Shown piece after piece: positions 23,929 to 37,732 of a stretch of 64,000 nt of DNA. Positions within the stretch are counted from its first letter, which is position 1, and each line of letters begins with the position of its first letter. Source of the DNA: Tyto alba (lineage: Eukaryota; Chordata; Aves; Strigiformes; Tytonidae); the NCBI RefSeq assembly GCF_018691265.1, contig NW_024881295.1:12382314-12446313 (forward strand), read 5' to 3'. The notes under the pieces were generated by a model that was given only the letters and a program-made list of their open reading frames with translations, was not told where the DNA came from and made no database searches. The position numbers were made by a program, and so were the translations under genes.

Positions 23929-26900
23929 AAAGAACTTTATAACTATTCTTATAAGAAGAGAAAAACTGCATTTTCCATGAAAATTCACTCCTTACAATAG
24001 TGTCTGCTTTCAATTTTTAAAACAACATTGTACTGAACGTTCATTCACACCAGCAGAATATTTTTCTGCACTGAGTAAAGCTCTTTACTCCTCTGCTACC
24101 GCAAAGCAAAGGAAGAGTAGGATGCAATTAAGCAGAGGGGTGATGTGATATACACCTTTAAATGAAAATGATTTAAAAAGGAAAAAAAATAGGCACTTTA
24201 ATAAGTATCGTTTAAGAACTGTATGGTTTTGCTTTTAGATAGGCATCTAATCCTCTGTGCCTCATCAGGAGGAAACACTACTTGTCATCAAAGGAAGTTA
24301 TTGTTCCCAGTTAATTAATGACTGTAACATGCCTTGGGATCTTGGAATGTAACATATCATTGCTATTACACAACGCTGAGGTCTTTTCAATCAGTTAAAT
24401 ATTTCTATTAATGTGTATAACCCAAGTGTGTTGTGCTGTTTACTTTGAGCGTATTCTTCCTAAGCAGTTTCACAATCTTCCCTCAATCCTGCAAAATATG
24501 CTTTGCAAACTCTGCAAACAGCTATAAAAATATCAAACCTTATTGATCCCCAAATAAGATCCATATCGTACAAATGTTTTAAAAATGCCAATGCTTATTC
24601 CACCATTCCTGCTAAAAGTGGGATTATCCAACAGGACAAAAGTACACAGTTACAGCATTTTGCAGACAGAAAATGCTTTTGTGATCCCGTCCTGAATGCT
24701 TTTCTGATGAACTTGCAGAGATCCATACAGCAATTTCCCTTTCAGCAGCTGCTGCTCTTAGAGCAACCACTACACATGCACACTTCTTACCGCAGACAAC
24801 TCCTCCTCACTTAATGGAGCAACATGCTGCATGTGAGTGTAATAGTCTTTGCAAATTGGGGACATAAAGGGGTCCCAGTCATTAAGCCAGAAAACATTAA
24901 TTTCTTTCTATATCAAAAGACATGCAGTGAAGATCCACATTTTTTACTTAAGATCAAAGGGCATCATGCAAGATATCATCTTTTCTGATTTCGAGTGTGG
25001 ATCTCACAGGAAAAGAGTAAGTATTATTTGCTGCAATGCTTTCCTAATACACAAATATCCTTTAGCTCATCAACCTCTTTACAGTTTCATATTTGATAAT
25101 CATCCTTCTCTACCTCAGGGTTTGAAAGTGGGTTTTATAACTTCTCTTTTAAGAAGAAAGGGAGCTTAAACCAAAACAAACCCATGTTTTACTAAGTGGT
25201 GCTAGACACACAGAAATATTATTTATGGCAAGCAAAAAGATAAAATGAATCAACACATATACATGTGGTGCATATTTGACCCATTCAAGTTTGGAGATAC
25301 AGAAAATCATCCCAAAGGTTTGGGAAATAAAGGAAAACAACGCATCTCTATTTACAGATATAGAAAATTTCTGTTGTGCCTTAAGCATTTGCCAACAGAA
25401 CAAATTGAAATTTGATTGCTAAAACCACACAGCAATAAAGAGTGCCCCAGTCAGAACCAGCATAAAACCACAAATAAAAAGCAGTCCGGTGTGCCAAAGG
25501 CTGCCTGAAAGCAGGAGGAGGCTAAAGCTTTTTATTTAGCAAAGATGAAAACGTAAAAGTTCTGATGTGGTTGTCAGAGTGGAGCACGTTTTACAGTCAC
25601 TGAGATGTGGGGAAGTACAGGACTGCCCTCCCAGAGCTTCCCAGCCCCACACAAACAGTCTGCAGTGCTCCTCACTGCAGCCTGCACAGCAACACCAGCT
25701 TCTGGCTTTAAGGTCAGAACAAAAACTCTGATTCCAAAGAAAGATCAAAAGCAAAAGCCCTGGAGGGAAGAACATAAAGGAGCTGTGCTGAGGAAAAGTT
25801 GCTATCCCCTCTGCATCTCATGGTTGCAGAATACAAAATAGTTAACAAGTTGTATGTACACTAAAAGTTAAATTTAGAAATTAACTCTTTGAAGTAGCAA
25901 GATTATGCACCTCTTCTAATCCTACAGGTACAGCCAAATGGAGGCCAAAACTAGTGGGCTTTCAGACCATGAATCTTAATTCTGCTAGATCAGGAAAACC
26001 AATGGGTAAACTGGTGCTGCTGAGCACTAAGTCTCACCTTTTGGATCATGTACAAAGAAACCTGCCACTGGTCAACTTGCCACTTAGCTTAATTTGGAAA
26101 GTACAAACCTCACAGAAACTGCCTTGCCTACACATGTCGTTGGGGATCTCTTGGGATCTCTTCATTCAAGATAGGAAAGCATTGACCAAATCACACTTGC
26201 ACTTCTCATCTGGGGCCTATGGCCTGAGAAGGCAAACTGCCAAAAAAGAGCAGCATTTAACATTGTAAGATGATACACTGCTTCTTCAAGCATTTTCTTC
26301 CAGGAGAAAGACTCTACAAAGAGCAGTATTAAGGCAATGAAAGGGTCTCTGCAGCCCTGCTGCGATCCCACTGGGAAAGAGCACAAAATGGTGAGGCATC
26401 ACCAAGCACCACCTATGCTGCCTGGTTCAGCAAGTCATTCCCTTGGAGGTCACCAAGGTTTATGTATTGTTCTGAACAACCACATATAACAAAAGCACAT
26501 TTACACAGACTAATTAAAAAGTCAGTAACAAGGTAACCAGGATGACAATGTCAAAAAGCAGTGTAAGAGACATATAACACAGGGCTAGGTGTTACCAAAC
26601 CCTTACTGTCACTATATAAGAAAGCACATTTTAAATGGGTAATTAAAACATGTTTAACCTTCTTGCAATTCAACCTTTAGCTTTGTCTTTATCTATACCA
26701 TTCAACTCCATATATTTCTTAAGGAGCTTTAACTACCAGAAATATAATACACTGATAGTTATATATGCCTGTATTTTAAAGACATGGTGTAAATATTCTG
26801 TCTGTATTGTAATCTATGTATGTATTAACAGAGTACTCAAGAATCAACATTGAAAGAGCCATCCTATTCACTTTAATGAAGAAAACTGCAGTAAAGCTTA

Positions 26901-29900
26901 CACGAATTAACTCATTTACTGCTTACTGGCATGAAAATTGATTTCTTTTAAATACCTGCCCTAAGACAGTAATTACTGCCAGAAAGCAGGAAAAACTTTA
27001 AAATATACTTCAAAAAATCTTGTTGAATTAACCTGTCCAAAGTACCTTCTAGCTATACAATGGAAAATTCTTATGGACAGGTTTTCCCTAAGGTGAAGTA
27101 TTACTCTCAAGCTTTCTTAGTTATCAGGTATTGATTTAGAAGAAGTCCCATTGTTTAGAGTAAAGACAAAAAAATGAAGTACAGTACTTTTGATCATTAG
27201 GAAGTTGTATTCTAACCAGGCTAGTAAGTCAAAAGATAACAATGGTGTGTTGATGTCTACTTCCATAAAAAGTACTTTTTTGGAATTTGTTTTAATACAG
27301 AATTCTTAAAAATATCCTCACATGCCCAAAAGAACGTGAGTGTAATGTGATAGTATTTTCTCATATAATACTGGCTGTGATCTAAGAACATAAGCATGCC
27401 ACTTAATGGCTACAGATCTGGATCTTCCCGAAAACCAGACCCACTCACTCACCCATACGTTTTCCTGATCTGATTTTCACACAATAATGTTTAAGAGCAT
27501 AAACCATTTTTTGGACACATTTTTGATGCACTGAATTATTTTCCTTTCCTCAGGTCAGGAAAAAAGGTAGAAAACCCAGAGAAGGCATAGAATGTTGAAA
27601 TCTAGTAACTCATGGCCTACCAAAAAAAATTAGAACAGGTTCTAGCACAAACCTGCATTTCTTGGCCTTTTTTTTTTGTTGTTGTTATAACAATCACAAA
27701 GAACAATATCCTAGTTGATTTAGGATACACTATGTAGCAGAATTTTCAGTATTTCTTTTAAACAAACACATCTATCAAGTCACAGCTTAAAACAATTACA
27801 GACCCTCGTTCACCAGTAAACTTAAAGCTGGCAGAGTCAGATAAAAAAATCAGATGCATTAAATGTCCCACCAACCCCAAGCCAAAATAAGCTCAGTTTT
27901 GTATTACGGTGTGCTTTTGTTGGTTTTATTGTTGCTACTACACCAACTAAAATACACCTTAATAAAATACAAACACAGGCACTGAGTCAGATTATGGTAG
28001 CTCCCCATTATCAAGATTCTTCCAGGCAAACCACAACTAAAGCTTAAATTTTCAAGCTTGTTTCTCTTGACCTAATAAATTCCTATTTCTATTTATGTAT
28101 ACAAAGAAAGATAACAATTACTTTATGAATTTCTAAAATTTTGCTGACAGGGTCTATTTAACAGCTGTTAATGCAGCTGACACTGTCTCCCAACAGCCTA
28201 ATGTAAATACCTACAGTAGTTTCTAACCACATTAGTTGAGTCTCCTGGCTATTTCCACCTGGAATCCATCACTCAAATAGTAGCTATGAACAAGAGACTG
28301 TGTTCATACTCAGAAGAACATTTGCTATTTAGCTACCATAAAAGTGGGATTTTTTTTTTATCTTTAAGCTGTATCTTCCAGAGCAGAACGGGAATCTGCT
28401 CATGACTAAGAAAACTTAGTAATGAATCTGGATTTGTTTACCTAGTTTCAAAGGATAAAAATATTGAAATCAAGTGGCAGGAAGTTCCTCTATACTTGGC
28501 ACTAGTTGCTAAAGACAAACTATTAAGTTTCATTGTTTTGAGCAAAATATTCAGTAATTGACATCAATTAATTCTGTAAAGATTTACTGATACATTTTTT
28601 TACTGTTTTTCCTTAATACCGTATTCTATGATCAAATTTCTGTTACAACAACAAGAAGTTAAAGATTACACATTTGAAACTGTAATACCTTGAGAAGGCA
28701 TGAAATACTGAAAAGCTATGAACCTAATTAATGGACCTCTTCTGTACTTTGATGTAATCCATGTTATCCCTTGGAGCTAGGTATGGAAAAGAAACTGGGT
28801 AATATGGATAAGAGTAACAGAAAGTTGTTTTCTTCCTTCATCTAGAACAAAAATGTCTCGTTTCATTGCCATTAAGTTAGTGAAAGCAACCAGAGTTGAA
28901 GTGAGGTAGCACGTGGCAGTTGTGGCTTTTTCTGAATGCAGAAAACAAAGCTGCTCTGCTCAGGAGCTGACAAGGGGAGACTCAAGTCTACACCTTGATT
29001 TGTATCTGCCTGTTTTCTTCAGGATTCAGCCACATCTGGGTTACTTTTCAGTATCCCAGAGGTTGGAAAAATTTTAGAGTAAAGCATCACTGTTTGTGGG
29101 TTCTACCTGGAAAGGTAGGCACAGTCTTCTGCCCCACTGAAAGGAAAGAGCATGCAGCACAAGTTGAGGGACAGCCATTCAAGCCCTACCTTTTGTTTAG
29201 TTACAAAGCCTCTCTTTATATTTTCAGGGAGAAATAAAAATCATTTTCTCCCTGTAAGATGACTGGCTCAGGAGAAGAAACCCCCGAAGAAACCAAAATG
29301 GGCTTGTTTTCTTGCAGAAAAAGAAACTAGTTTGTTTTCCTTGTCCTGTATGGTTCTCTGTATGCAGACACTGTGGTGGGAGCCCTGTAAGAGCTGAGCC
29401 ACTGGCAGAAGTGGTTGACAGGACAGGGCTTCACAGCTGCTTCCACTTACTCTTTTGGCTTGGCAGAGGTCTTTCTCTCACTAGCCTGCTGCCTGGGAGC
29501 GCACGGCTCACTGGCCAAAGCCAACGCTCTCTGGGAAGGGTCACACTGGCTGCAGCAGGAGTACGGGTTCCCACCTTTTGCACCCAGTTATAAATACTCT
29601 GTACTCTTAGTGAACTGGACCAACAAAAGTTCATCTTCCATTGGCCACCCACTTCTAAATACAGTAGTGACATCTAGACAACTCGCTGTGTCTTGCTAAA
29701 ATAGAAACAAACAGAACAGTTTCCTGCAACCACCAAGCCAAGTTCCAGTGCAGTAACTGAGTCATGACATGGCAAATCAGTCTTGAATACATGAACATTC
29801 AATTGCTATCTTTACGACAGTAAGTAGGAAGACAAAAAAAAATCTCATCTTGCATTGCTTAATTCACACTTTCTCATGCACATTCTTAGGATATCTCTTG

Positions 29901-32199
29901 TCTGTCTAGATTTCTTTGGGAGTTTCCAAGAGTATGTCTTTGCAAATCCCCTATAAAATACCATGATTACAAGTAGTGTATACAACAGCCAAATGGCAAA
30001 AAAGAACATGAGGTTTGATTCAGCAACAAGTTAGACCACTGATTCTAACCACGCTTTTCTACATTGTTCATGGTCCTGTCCTCATGTTGCTACTTGGATT
30101 TCAAACACTTACCAGAGCAGCATTTTTACCCTTAATAGCCTAAAATTCCAGGTTCATGAAAGATTAAAAGAATCACACTAAGTACAATGGTGAGGAAGCA
30201 GTAGGCATGAAAATCTAAACATAAGCCTTTATGTGACGCTACTTCAACAGGAAAGCAGTACCAGCAGGATATAGTATTTTACATTTTGTTTTTTCCATTT
30301 CAGTCATAAACAAGGGACTTCGACCAAAGGAAAAAAAAAATAAATAATGGGCAAAAATAAAAATGGGACCCCCCAAGGTCCAAACATGAAAGCTACAGGT
30401 CCTAAACCCACTATTTATATAGGTTTTCTGAATGCCCATGGTCTTTGGTTAGAGAAACAGAATGCACCTCATGACATCAAAATTTGATCTGCAACATATT
30501 AAATTTAAGTATCATTAGAGCATAAGCAACTCAGTTTTCATGAGTGCTGAGCACCCAGTATTACCCAGTAGCCTCCCTAAAAGCCAGTGGGAGACAGACT
30601 GGGGAGGGTGAAGAAATGAACACAGCCACCATGTGCACCAACAGCGTGCCATGTATTTTCTTCCATGAAAAAACCCTCATTTAAGGGACTCTTAACCCTC
30701 AGTCCAGTCCTCTCACTGCAATCTATCAGCTCTACTTTCCACTCTGCCAACACAGAACTCTTTGCAGATCCACGATGAAAACTGAACTGTTAAGATCATC
30801 TAGATGAAAAACACCTCCTTGAAAGAATGTCAGATCCATCTCAACTTCAAGGAACTACATAAAAAACAAAGCAGAAGCAAGCCTCAAATATAAGGGTCAT
30901 GGAGTAAAGTCAGCAGTCCATCACTAAACACTTTGATGTTGCCTATGTAACAACAGGGAGAGCCTGCTGACATACTGTAATGATAACATGTGCCCAAATG
31001 AATACATGTGCTGCCTTGTGAGCATATAAACCCAATTCAGTTTCAGGCTGGTTACAAAGATTAAACCGATCAAGGGGGAAAAAGAATTAGGATTAAAAAA
31101 AAAAAAAAATCTACATTTTCAGCAGGATCAGTTCCTGACAGCTTACTGTGCAACTGATTTAATAGCAGTGCTGGTATATAACGGAGAAAAATGGTGAGGA
31201 AGCACCATTCCACCATCAACAGCCAGCTGAACTTAACAAGATTAATTTACAGTAACTACAAAACCACAGTCAGTTAAGCACTTTGAAAAACATGGTTTTA
31301 GAAACTCAGTTTCTAGGTATTTTGTCCAAGAGAGCTGTACTATGATTGAATTGGGGGGAGGGAGGGTGAAGGGGTGGTGTGTGGAAGGGAAGCCCAAAAC
31401 AAAAAAACACCAAACACCACCACAAAACAGTAAGGGAATGAGGCAGCAAGTTATCTTCATTTGGGAAAGATATTTGTCTCCATTTTGTTATAAACAAAGC
31501 CTCACATTTCTGTATAAATGCAGTATCAGCTGAAAAGTCAATTCTACGTCCCTACACTGCAGCATTTTAACTAATAATCCATGCAGCTTTCAAAATTATT
31601 TTCAACCTCCAAAATAAAAGGAAGGCATGCAGCTTCTCTGTTGGCTGGAAAAATCAGAACTTGATCATTTAATAAATAAATTCCTTTTTACAACAAAAAC
31701 TGGCTTGCTTGTATTACAACGCAGACATAATAATTTATAGATGAGTTAAGGTGAATCTCTTTATAGCATACTCTCCAAACTGCACTGCTTTGTTGTTAAT
31801 GCACTCAAAGCATTAGGAAAGAGTATACTTGAACATCTGGAAAATGGATTCTGTGATTGTGAAATCCAGTTTGTAAGCAGAAAAATCCCTCTTCTGGGAG
31901 AGAAGAGAAAATGGACAGCCAAAGCACATCCAAAGGAGGAAGATGATGGGATTTTTGCCTGCCTTCAAAGTCAGCATGGGTGAATAAAAACAGTTAAAAA
32001 ATCCATCTTTGCACTGTACTTCCCAAGAAAAAGAGTAAAGCCCCAGAACCAGGACTGCCACTCAGTGAAAGCCAAGCCACTTGTGTATTCCTGATGACAA
32101 GGGTTTGTCTAGATGAAGAGAGGTACACAGAAAGATTGAGAATTAAAGTAAGTCCCCAAATTGAACACAGCTACCCTTGATGTTTGCACTCAAGAGCAA

Positions 32200-33272
32200 T
32201 GTCCTGGGTTGAGTGAATGCTGGAGTTTTTTTGGTGGCAGGGGAGGGGGCTATCAGGGCAGCCCCCTGTGAGAAGCTTCTCAAAGCTCCCCCAGCTCCAA
32301 GTCAGCTCCACTTCTGTTTGGGAAATTGAGCCAATCAGCTGCGCCTCTGTGATAACGTATTTCAGAAGGGACGTGGTGACGGGCAGTGGGACTTGTGAGG
32401 AGGAGTTGCTTCAGCTGCATGAACACCAAGGTCAGTGGAGGAACGGAGGAAGAAAGGAGGGGGGAGGTGTGCCGGAGCAGAGACCCCCCTGTATCCTGTG
32501 GGGAGACGGCAGGGCGGCCCCCCCCTGCCACCCATGGAGATCTACGGTGGATCAGACATTGATTTATGGCCTGTGGCTCCTGCTTGCCTGATCAAGGTTC
32601 TGTCCCCGAAGAAGGCCGGGGTCTCATGGGAAAAGGTAGCCCCGTTGCTGTGATTCAGCACTGGGAGGATTGCAGCATGCGGGGGTGTCCCACGCCGGAG
32701 CAGCTCGGGAAGGGCTGCAGCCGTGGGAGGGAATCCAGTCGGGGGAAGTTAGTGACCCATGACGGAGCAGTGTGGGGAACGCTGCAGCCCATGGGAGGAA
32801 CTCATGTCGGAGAAAGTTTGTGGAGGACTGTCTCCTGTGAGAGGGGGACCACGATGGAGCAGGAGGAACAAGTTCCAGACACTCCCCTCACCGAAGATGA
32901 AGGAAGTGGCAGCGCTGACTGCACCTCCCATTCCCTGCCCCTGCGCCACTGGGGGAGGAGGTAGAGATATCGGGAGCAGAACTGAGCCCGGGAAGAAGGG
33001 AGGGGTGAGGGGAAGGTGTTCTCAAGATGTGTCAATGCTTCTCACTGTCCTATTCTGTTACATGTTGTTAGTGTCTGTAATAAATGTATGTTCTTTTTTT
33101 TCTTTCCCTAACAAGTCTGCCTTTTGCTCGTGATCATAAAGGGGAATTTTTCCCCATCCCAGTCCTATCTTGAACCCCAAGCCTGGCTCTCTGTCCCTTC
33201 TCATTGCCGGAGGGGAAGGGAGAGAGAGCTGCTGCATTGTGGTTGGCTGCCAACCAGGCCTAAACCATGACA
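32200..33272 (+). mobile_element. Solo LTR of the same avian ERV family, copy 2
   Basis: This 1,073-bp element starts TGTCCTGGGTT and ends AAACCATGACA, so its ends carry short TGTC..GACA inverted repeats. It is flanked by agcaa (32,195-32,199) and aggaa (33,273-33,277), a 5-bp target-site duplication with one mismatch. A CCAAT box (32,331-32,335) lies in the U3 part. An AATAAA poly(A) signal (33,079-33,084) is followed by a T-rich stretch. It has the same orientation and layout as copy 1 but is better preserved (AATAAA versus ATTAAA). No proviral genes adjoin it. The 124- and 132-codon frames inside are LTR sequence. Confidence 0.88.
32660..32860 (+). repeat. Degenerate internal modules within LTR copy 2
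   Basis: Three related segments follow each other: gggaggattgcagcatgcgg, gggaagggctgcagccgtgg and ggggaacgctgcagcccatg. Each is followed by a variant of 'gggaggaactcatgtcggag'. This looks like an old tandem amplification inside the U3 region. Copy 1 shows the same pattern around 13,485-13,580, so it predates the split of the two copies. Confidence 0.5.
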
Positions 33273-35227
33273 AGGAAGAACAGAACTTCAGCAATAATTT
33301 CTACAGGTCAGTAGCTCCTTTTTTAGTTTCACAGGAGTGGCTGAATCTCCCAGGTGTTCCAACTCCAGCTGACACAGAACAGCTCCATCAAAAAAAAGCA
33401 TGGCTCATCTTTTACCACAGCTAGAATCAACTGCACACACAAACTCTCCAAAATACAGTTCAGATCATTCCTTAACGTGCAAATTGCCCAGTCCACCAAA
33501 GCCATTTAGAAAACATCTCATATTAGGCAATACGGTCCAGCCATCTACATTGGTCATATATTTGGATGTCTGTATTACACAGGACAGTTTCATCCCACAG
33601 TAATACAAAGATTAATAAGCTTTGTATTAAATAGCTTAAGTGTTCCTAAGAGTATTAAAAACTGCAGAGATAAGGTTAAAAAAAACAAAACAAAACACAA
33701 AAGCTTCAGAATCTTTGGATATGCCACCAGTCTTCAAGTCTATGCAAATACAGTAAAAAAACTGAATATATTTGACCTGTAGATATATCTGGGAAGACAG
33801 AAAGACAAGGATCAGATAACTTTCCAATACACCAGAAAGTATCTGCAGAACCTGGCTTCTTACATAAGCCAATATGAGTGCTTGGTTTGCAGGCACGAAG
33901 CAGTCCAAGTGAAGTAGCCGCAGTATCACAGGAAGAGGGGGAAAAAAGGCATCAGCTGTTGGTATGACAAAAATCACAGGAACTACCCAAGACAGGCTGG
34001 CTTGTGGTTTCCTTTGGGTTAGCAGAAATCATAAGAGTATTTTGCCGATTGCCTTAGAGTAAGTATTTGCCAGTAAATTACCACAATGGTTTCCTCTTAA
34101 GAATAAAGTGTGCGCTCAGATTATGATCCTACATCACTAAAACAGAGTTCTGTTACTGATTCTGGGTTGCTAGAAAAAATGCAAACCAAACCCTTCCTAT
34201 CTGATCTCTTTTGGAGCAAAACCTTAACAGAAGTTAAAAGGTAGAGAGGGCTTTGCAGCATCAAGCTAAAGGAAGTGCAGTGTGGTAATTTTTGGCGAAT
34301 GCTATCATTATAAACAAAGCAGGATTTTTTTTCCTGTAGACCCTGGGGGGGAAAAAAAAAAAAAATAAATACATGGACATTTCTCTGTGTGTACATATAT
34401 TAGTCTTTGTACGTCATTACAATGTTTGTGTGTCAGGACCTTGCTTTAGAACAGCTGCTCGTTTACTTAAACTAATGTATATTCACACTGATTTCCTGCT
34501 AAAAAAGGAAACTTTTCTGTTTGTTCTCCACTGGTTCTCCAAAATGGCACACCTCTGAAAGGAGAGATGAAGAAGCTTTCAGCTGACAAATGAGGGGCAG
34601 CAAAGGGAAGATGATGCTACCTAATAAACATGTAACAAAACGGTAACTGCCTTTTGATATGTTATTTCTGGCCAAATTTTTTTTCCAAGTATATCTATTT
34701 CAAAACCACAATTAAATTACTTTTTCCTGCAGCTAGCATGGGGGGGTGGGGGTTGGATAAAAAAAAAATAATCAACTACTAAAAATGCTAATAGCTAAAA
34801 ATGGCTTCTTTGGGAAAGTGAGAGCCAATTTTTAAAAAAATTACAAGGCTACAAATACTTACCAAGTTATAAATAACTTTTCAAGTATACTGTGGCACAG
34901 TGAAATATTCTGTGCTGAAAAGTAGTGTCTAGATCATGTACCAAAGTGGCACCACACTACTCAGAGGAACACTTGTCATATAAAACTGATGCCTTTGAAA
35001 TCCCACCACTACTTCAATCTCCCTTCATCAGAAGCAGCAGAACAGACTGGTCCCCAGCTGGCTCTAAGCCACTGGTTAAAACCAACTCCTGTTTACCTCC
35101 CTTAAAGATGTGGACCACATGATTGAACAAGATATTCAGCTTTTAGTCTCTGAGCATAGATTTCTGCATCACTGTGGATTGTACGTAAGTGCTTGGGTAT
35201 CACTAGGTTTGTCTATACAAAAGCAAC

Positions 35228-35305
35228 ACAGAATAATTTTGATCATAAGGGATCTCCCGAGGTCATCCAGTCTAACCTCCTGCTCTAAGAAGAATCAGAT
35301 GTCAA
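35228..35305 (-). mobile_element. CR1 LINE 3'-end fragment
   Basis: 'cagaataattttgatcataa' followed by 'gggatctcccgaggtcatccag' and 'tctaacctcctgctc' is the reverse complement of a CR1 3' end, more diverged than the copy at 37.7 kb. Confidence 0.65.
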
Positions 35306-36146
35306 CCTGAAATACAGAAGAAAGCATTCATACTGAAACAACTTTATTATCAAGTGCTCACAAGAAGAGGTCTCTGAGTGATTTAATCTCTCACTTGGAG
35401 AAATGCCAACAGACTACTAGAAACCTGACTGTTTCTGCTGGATATGGAGCAGCCAGTGCACAGGAAGAGCCAAGGAAATCACAGTCCTTTCTTTGGTCAA
35501 TGGGGAGACCCACTAGGATGCAACTGATAGACACCCATCAACAAACCCAGTTCTCAGCTACCAAAATCCCATCAACCACACTGGAATTGCATGAGCATAT
35601 TTGTATTCTGATTGTATCAAATGGAAGTGAATATCATGATTTCCTCATGAAAATTCACTTTGAAGACAACTCTACCATATACTCATTGCTCTTGTGTAAT
35701 ATCTACCACACCCTTCAGTAAAACTTCCCAAGAACAACCACAGGAAAAATAAAATTAAATAGCCCCCTCAAACTCACCATCATCTATCTATGAGTCACTC
35801 CTAAGAGTAAGCATATTTTTACTGAAATTAGGATATCTTACAATTCTGAATCAAATTTATATTTCCATTATTTTGTAGCCCACTGCCATCCTGCAATGAG
35901 GCACTGCTTTCAGCTGCAAAAAAAAATTCTGTGTTCTTGAGCACCATCACTGTGTTTAACAAAAAATTGTGTGTGTGGGGAAGCTTTGTGACTTGGAAAG
36001 GAGATGCACTGTATGAATGATGCACAGAGCCCGGAGAGTAAGACATCATTATTCTATTTACATCTATAATTAGAGGAAAAAATTAGTCCAGTATAAAGAT
36101 GATAAACTTCACGTACTGCAAAAATTTTTATTTATATGAACAGATT

Positions 36147-36190
36147 AAAAAAAAAAAAAAAAACAAAAAACAACAAAAAACAAAACAACA
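36147..36190. repeat. A-rich tract with CAA/CAAAA units
   Basis: A run of about 17 A followed by CAAAAAACAACAAAAAACAAAACAAC. Low complexity. Confidence 0.8.
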
Positions 36191-37112
36191 TGAAGACAAG
36201 CATCCTTGCAGTACAAAGAATGTTGATCAAATCCCATAGTCTTGGCCAGTTTGTTCTCTTGGGCATTTAGTTTGCCAGATATCCAGTTATCAAACATGAA
36301 GCAACAATACTTCAGATCAGTGGTTTACAAGTATGCTGTCAAGCCCATTTAAAAATTGTGTTCAACTGTTTCTGGTAACCTCACCAGATACTTCGAAATA
36401 CAGCTTTTTTTCAAGGAACATATTTTTTTCCTCTCCTGTGGCTGCACACCAAAATGGGCAAGTGAGCCAGAGACACTAGTACAGCTGAGAGGTGTCAGAC
36501 CAAAACACCACCTGGACATCTTATGGAATGGCTTTCAGAGTTTGCACCTCTGATCTTATTGCAATTCAGATTAAATAGTGCAAGGAGGAAGGACAGGAGA
36601 ACCCATCACTCCTAGTAAATCATGACGTAGGACAGCTTTAGCGTCCACAAATCCTACTGTAATCTGCTAGGTGCTTTTTCTGTTATGTTCCCTTTATGTT
36701 GTCTACTCATCAAATACCATCAACACTGAATGGAGGAAAAGATCCCAGAATCTATTACTTGATGTCACTGGAGTCCATTTGTAAGAAGTAACTGTCATGT
36801 TAATAAGGATCACTCTCTTATTCCCGCTCTTCACTTAAGCCTTAATTCACACAACTGCCTCTCCCATTTTCATGATGTTCTACAAAATCACTGGCAAGCA
36901 CAGAAGAGCTCAGGGACCCGCTCAAACACATTTAACCTACGTACAAAGAGCTAAGGGAGCTATTTCAGCCCTGCCTTCCAAAAAAAAAACACATGCAAAA
37001 TCAATTACCAGTTCTGACTTTTTGAGACTCTGGACCTAACAGATGTAGCTTACAGACTCCCTCATATCAGATGTTTATACAACAGTCCTAAGAGTACATA
37101 TTTTAGTCATGG

Positions 37113-37131
37113 AAAAAAAAAAAAAAAAAAA
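37113..37131. repeat. Poly-A tract (A19)
   Basis: A run of 19 A followed by CAAACCCAAC. No AATAAA immediately upstream. Confidence 0.85.
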
Positions 37132-37663
37132 CAAACCCAACACGCTGATTGCCATTTCAGTTGTCATCAAAACAACTAGAACCTTGTCTGCTTTCATTCT
37201 ACATTTCCTTCTTTGCATTCTCCACTGACTTGTAGCATGCTCTAGAAGATACACCCTCAAACTACCTGTTCTTGGGAACTTCTGATTTGTAATAAAACGA
37301 GAAGCTGCAGTGATTTCACAAGCAAGTTTTCTGACATAGACTCCTGCAACACATTCCCCCTGTATTACTCTTATAAGCAAGAGGAGCACGTTCTCTTGGC
37401 AGACTAAAGCTGACACAAACTGGTGAATAGGTCTATGTTCTGGAGAGAAGAGATGCACTAGTGGCCTACTGAAACATAATTAACCAGTCACAAAGTAGTA
37501 TCACTTGCAGAATAGAGTTACTAACAGAGAAGGTACACAACTTTCAAGTGTTACACTGTAATTAAAATTCCAGTAAATAGTCTTATTTACCTTTTTTAGC
37601 AATCATCAGACCTTCTTAATGCTTGGAAAGGTTTTGTAGCTTCAAATACAAGCAGTTAATAGC

Positions 37664-37732
37664 TCATAGGATCACAGAATAATTCAGGTTGGAAGGGACC
37701 TCAGGAGGACATCTTGTCGAACCTCCTAATAT
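37664..37732 (-). mobile_element. CR1 LINE 3'-end fragment
   Basis: 'cataggatcacagaataatt' followed by 'caggttggaagggacctcagg' and 'acatcttgtcgaacctcct' is a clear reverse complement of the CR1 3' terminus. About 70 bp of a severely 5'-truncated copy. Confidence 0.82.

Larger units (their letters stand above)
22500..32199. other. Mostly unique AT-rich non-coding DNA
   Basis: No recognisable gene. It holds the AAAC-type microsatellite at 22.94-23.05 kb, T16 at 23.4 kb and the AT repeat at 23.9 kb. Open frames near 29.3-29.7 kb lie in a somewhat GC-richer patch on both strands but have no family resemblance. Confidence 0.6.

Noticed and set aside
32217..33133. Overlapping 124- and 132-codon frames at 32-33 kb
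   Set aside because: They are in the solo LTR on several frames and both strands, with no domain. LTR composition explains them.
13020..33272. A full provirus with its two LTRs at 13 kb and 32 kb
   Set aside because: Each LTR has its own distinct target-site duplication. The copies are clearly diverged, the spacing is too large, and the interval holds a CR1 and unique DNA with no retroviral genes.
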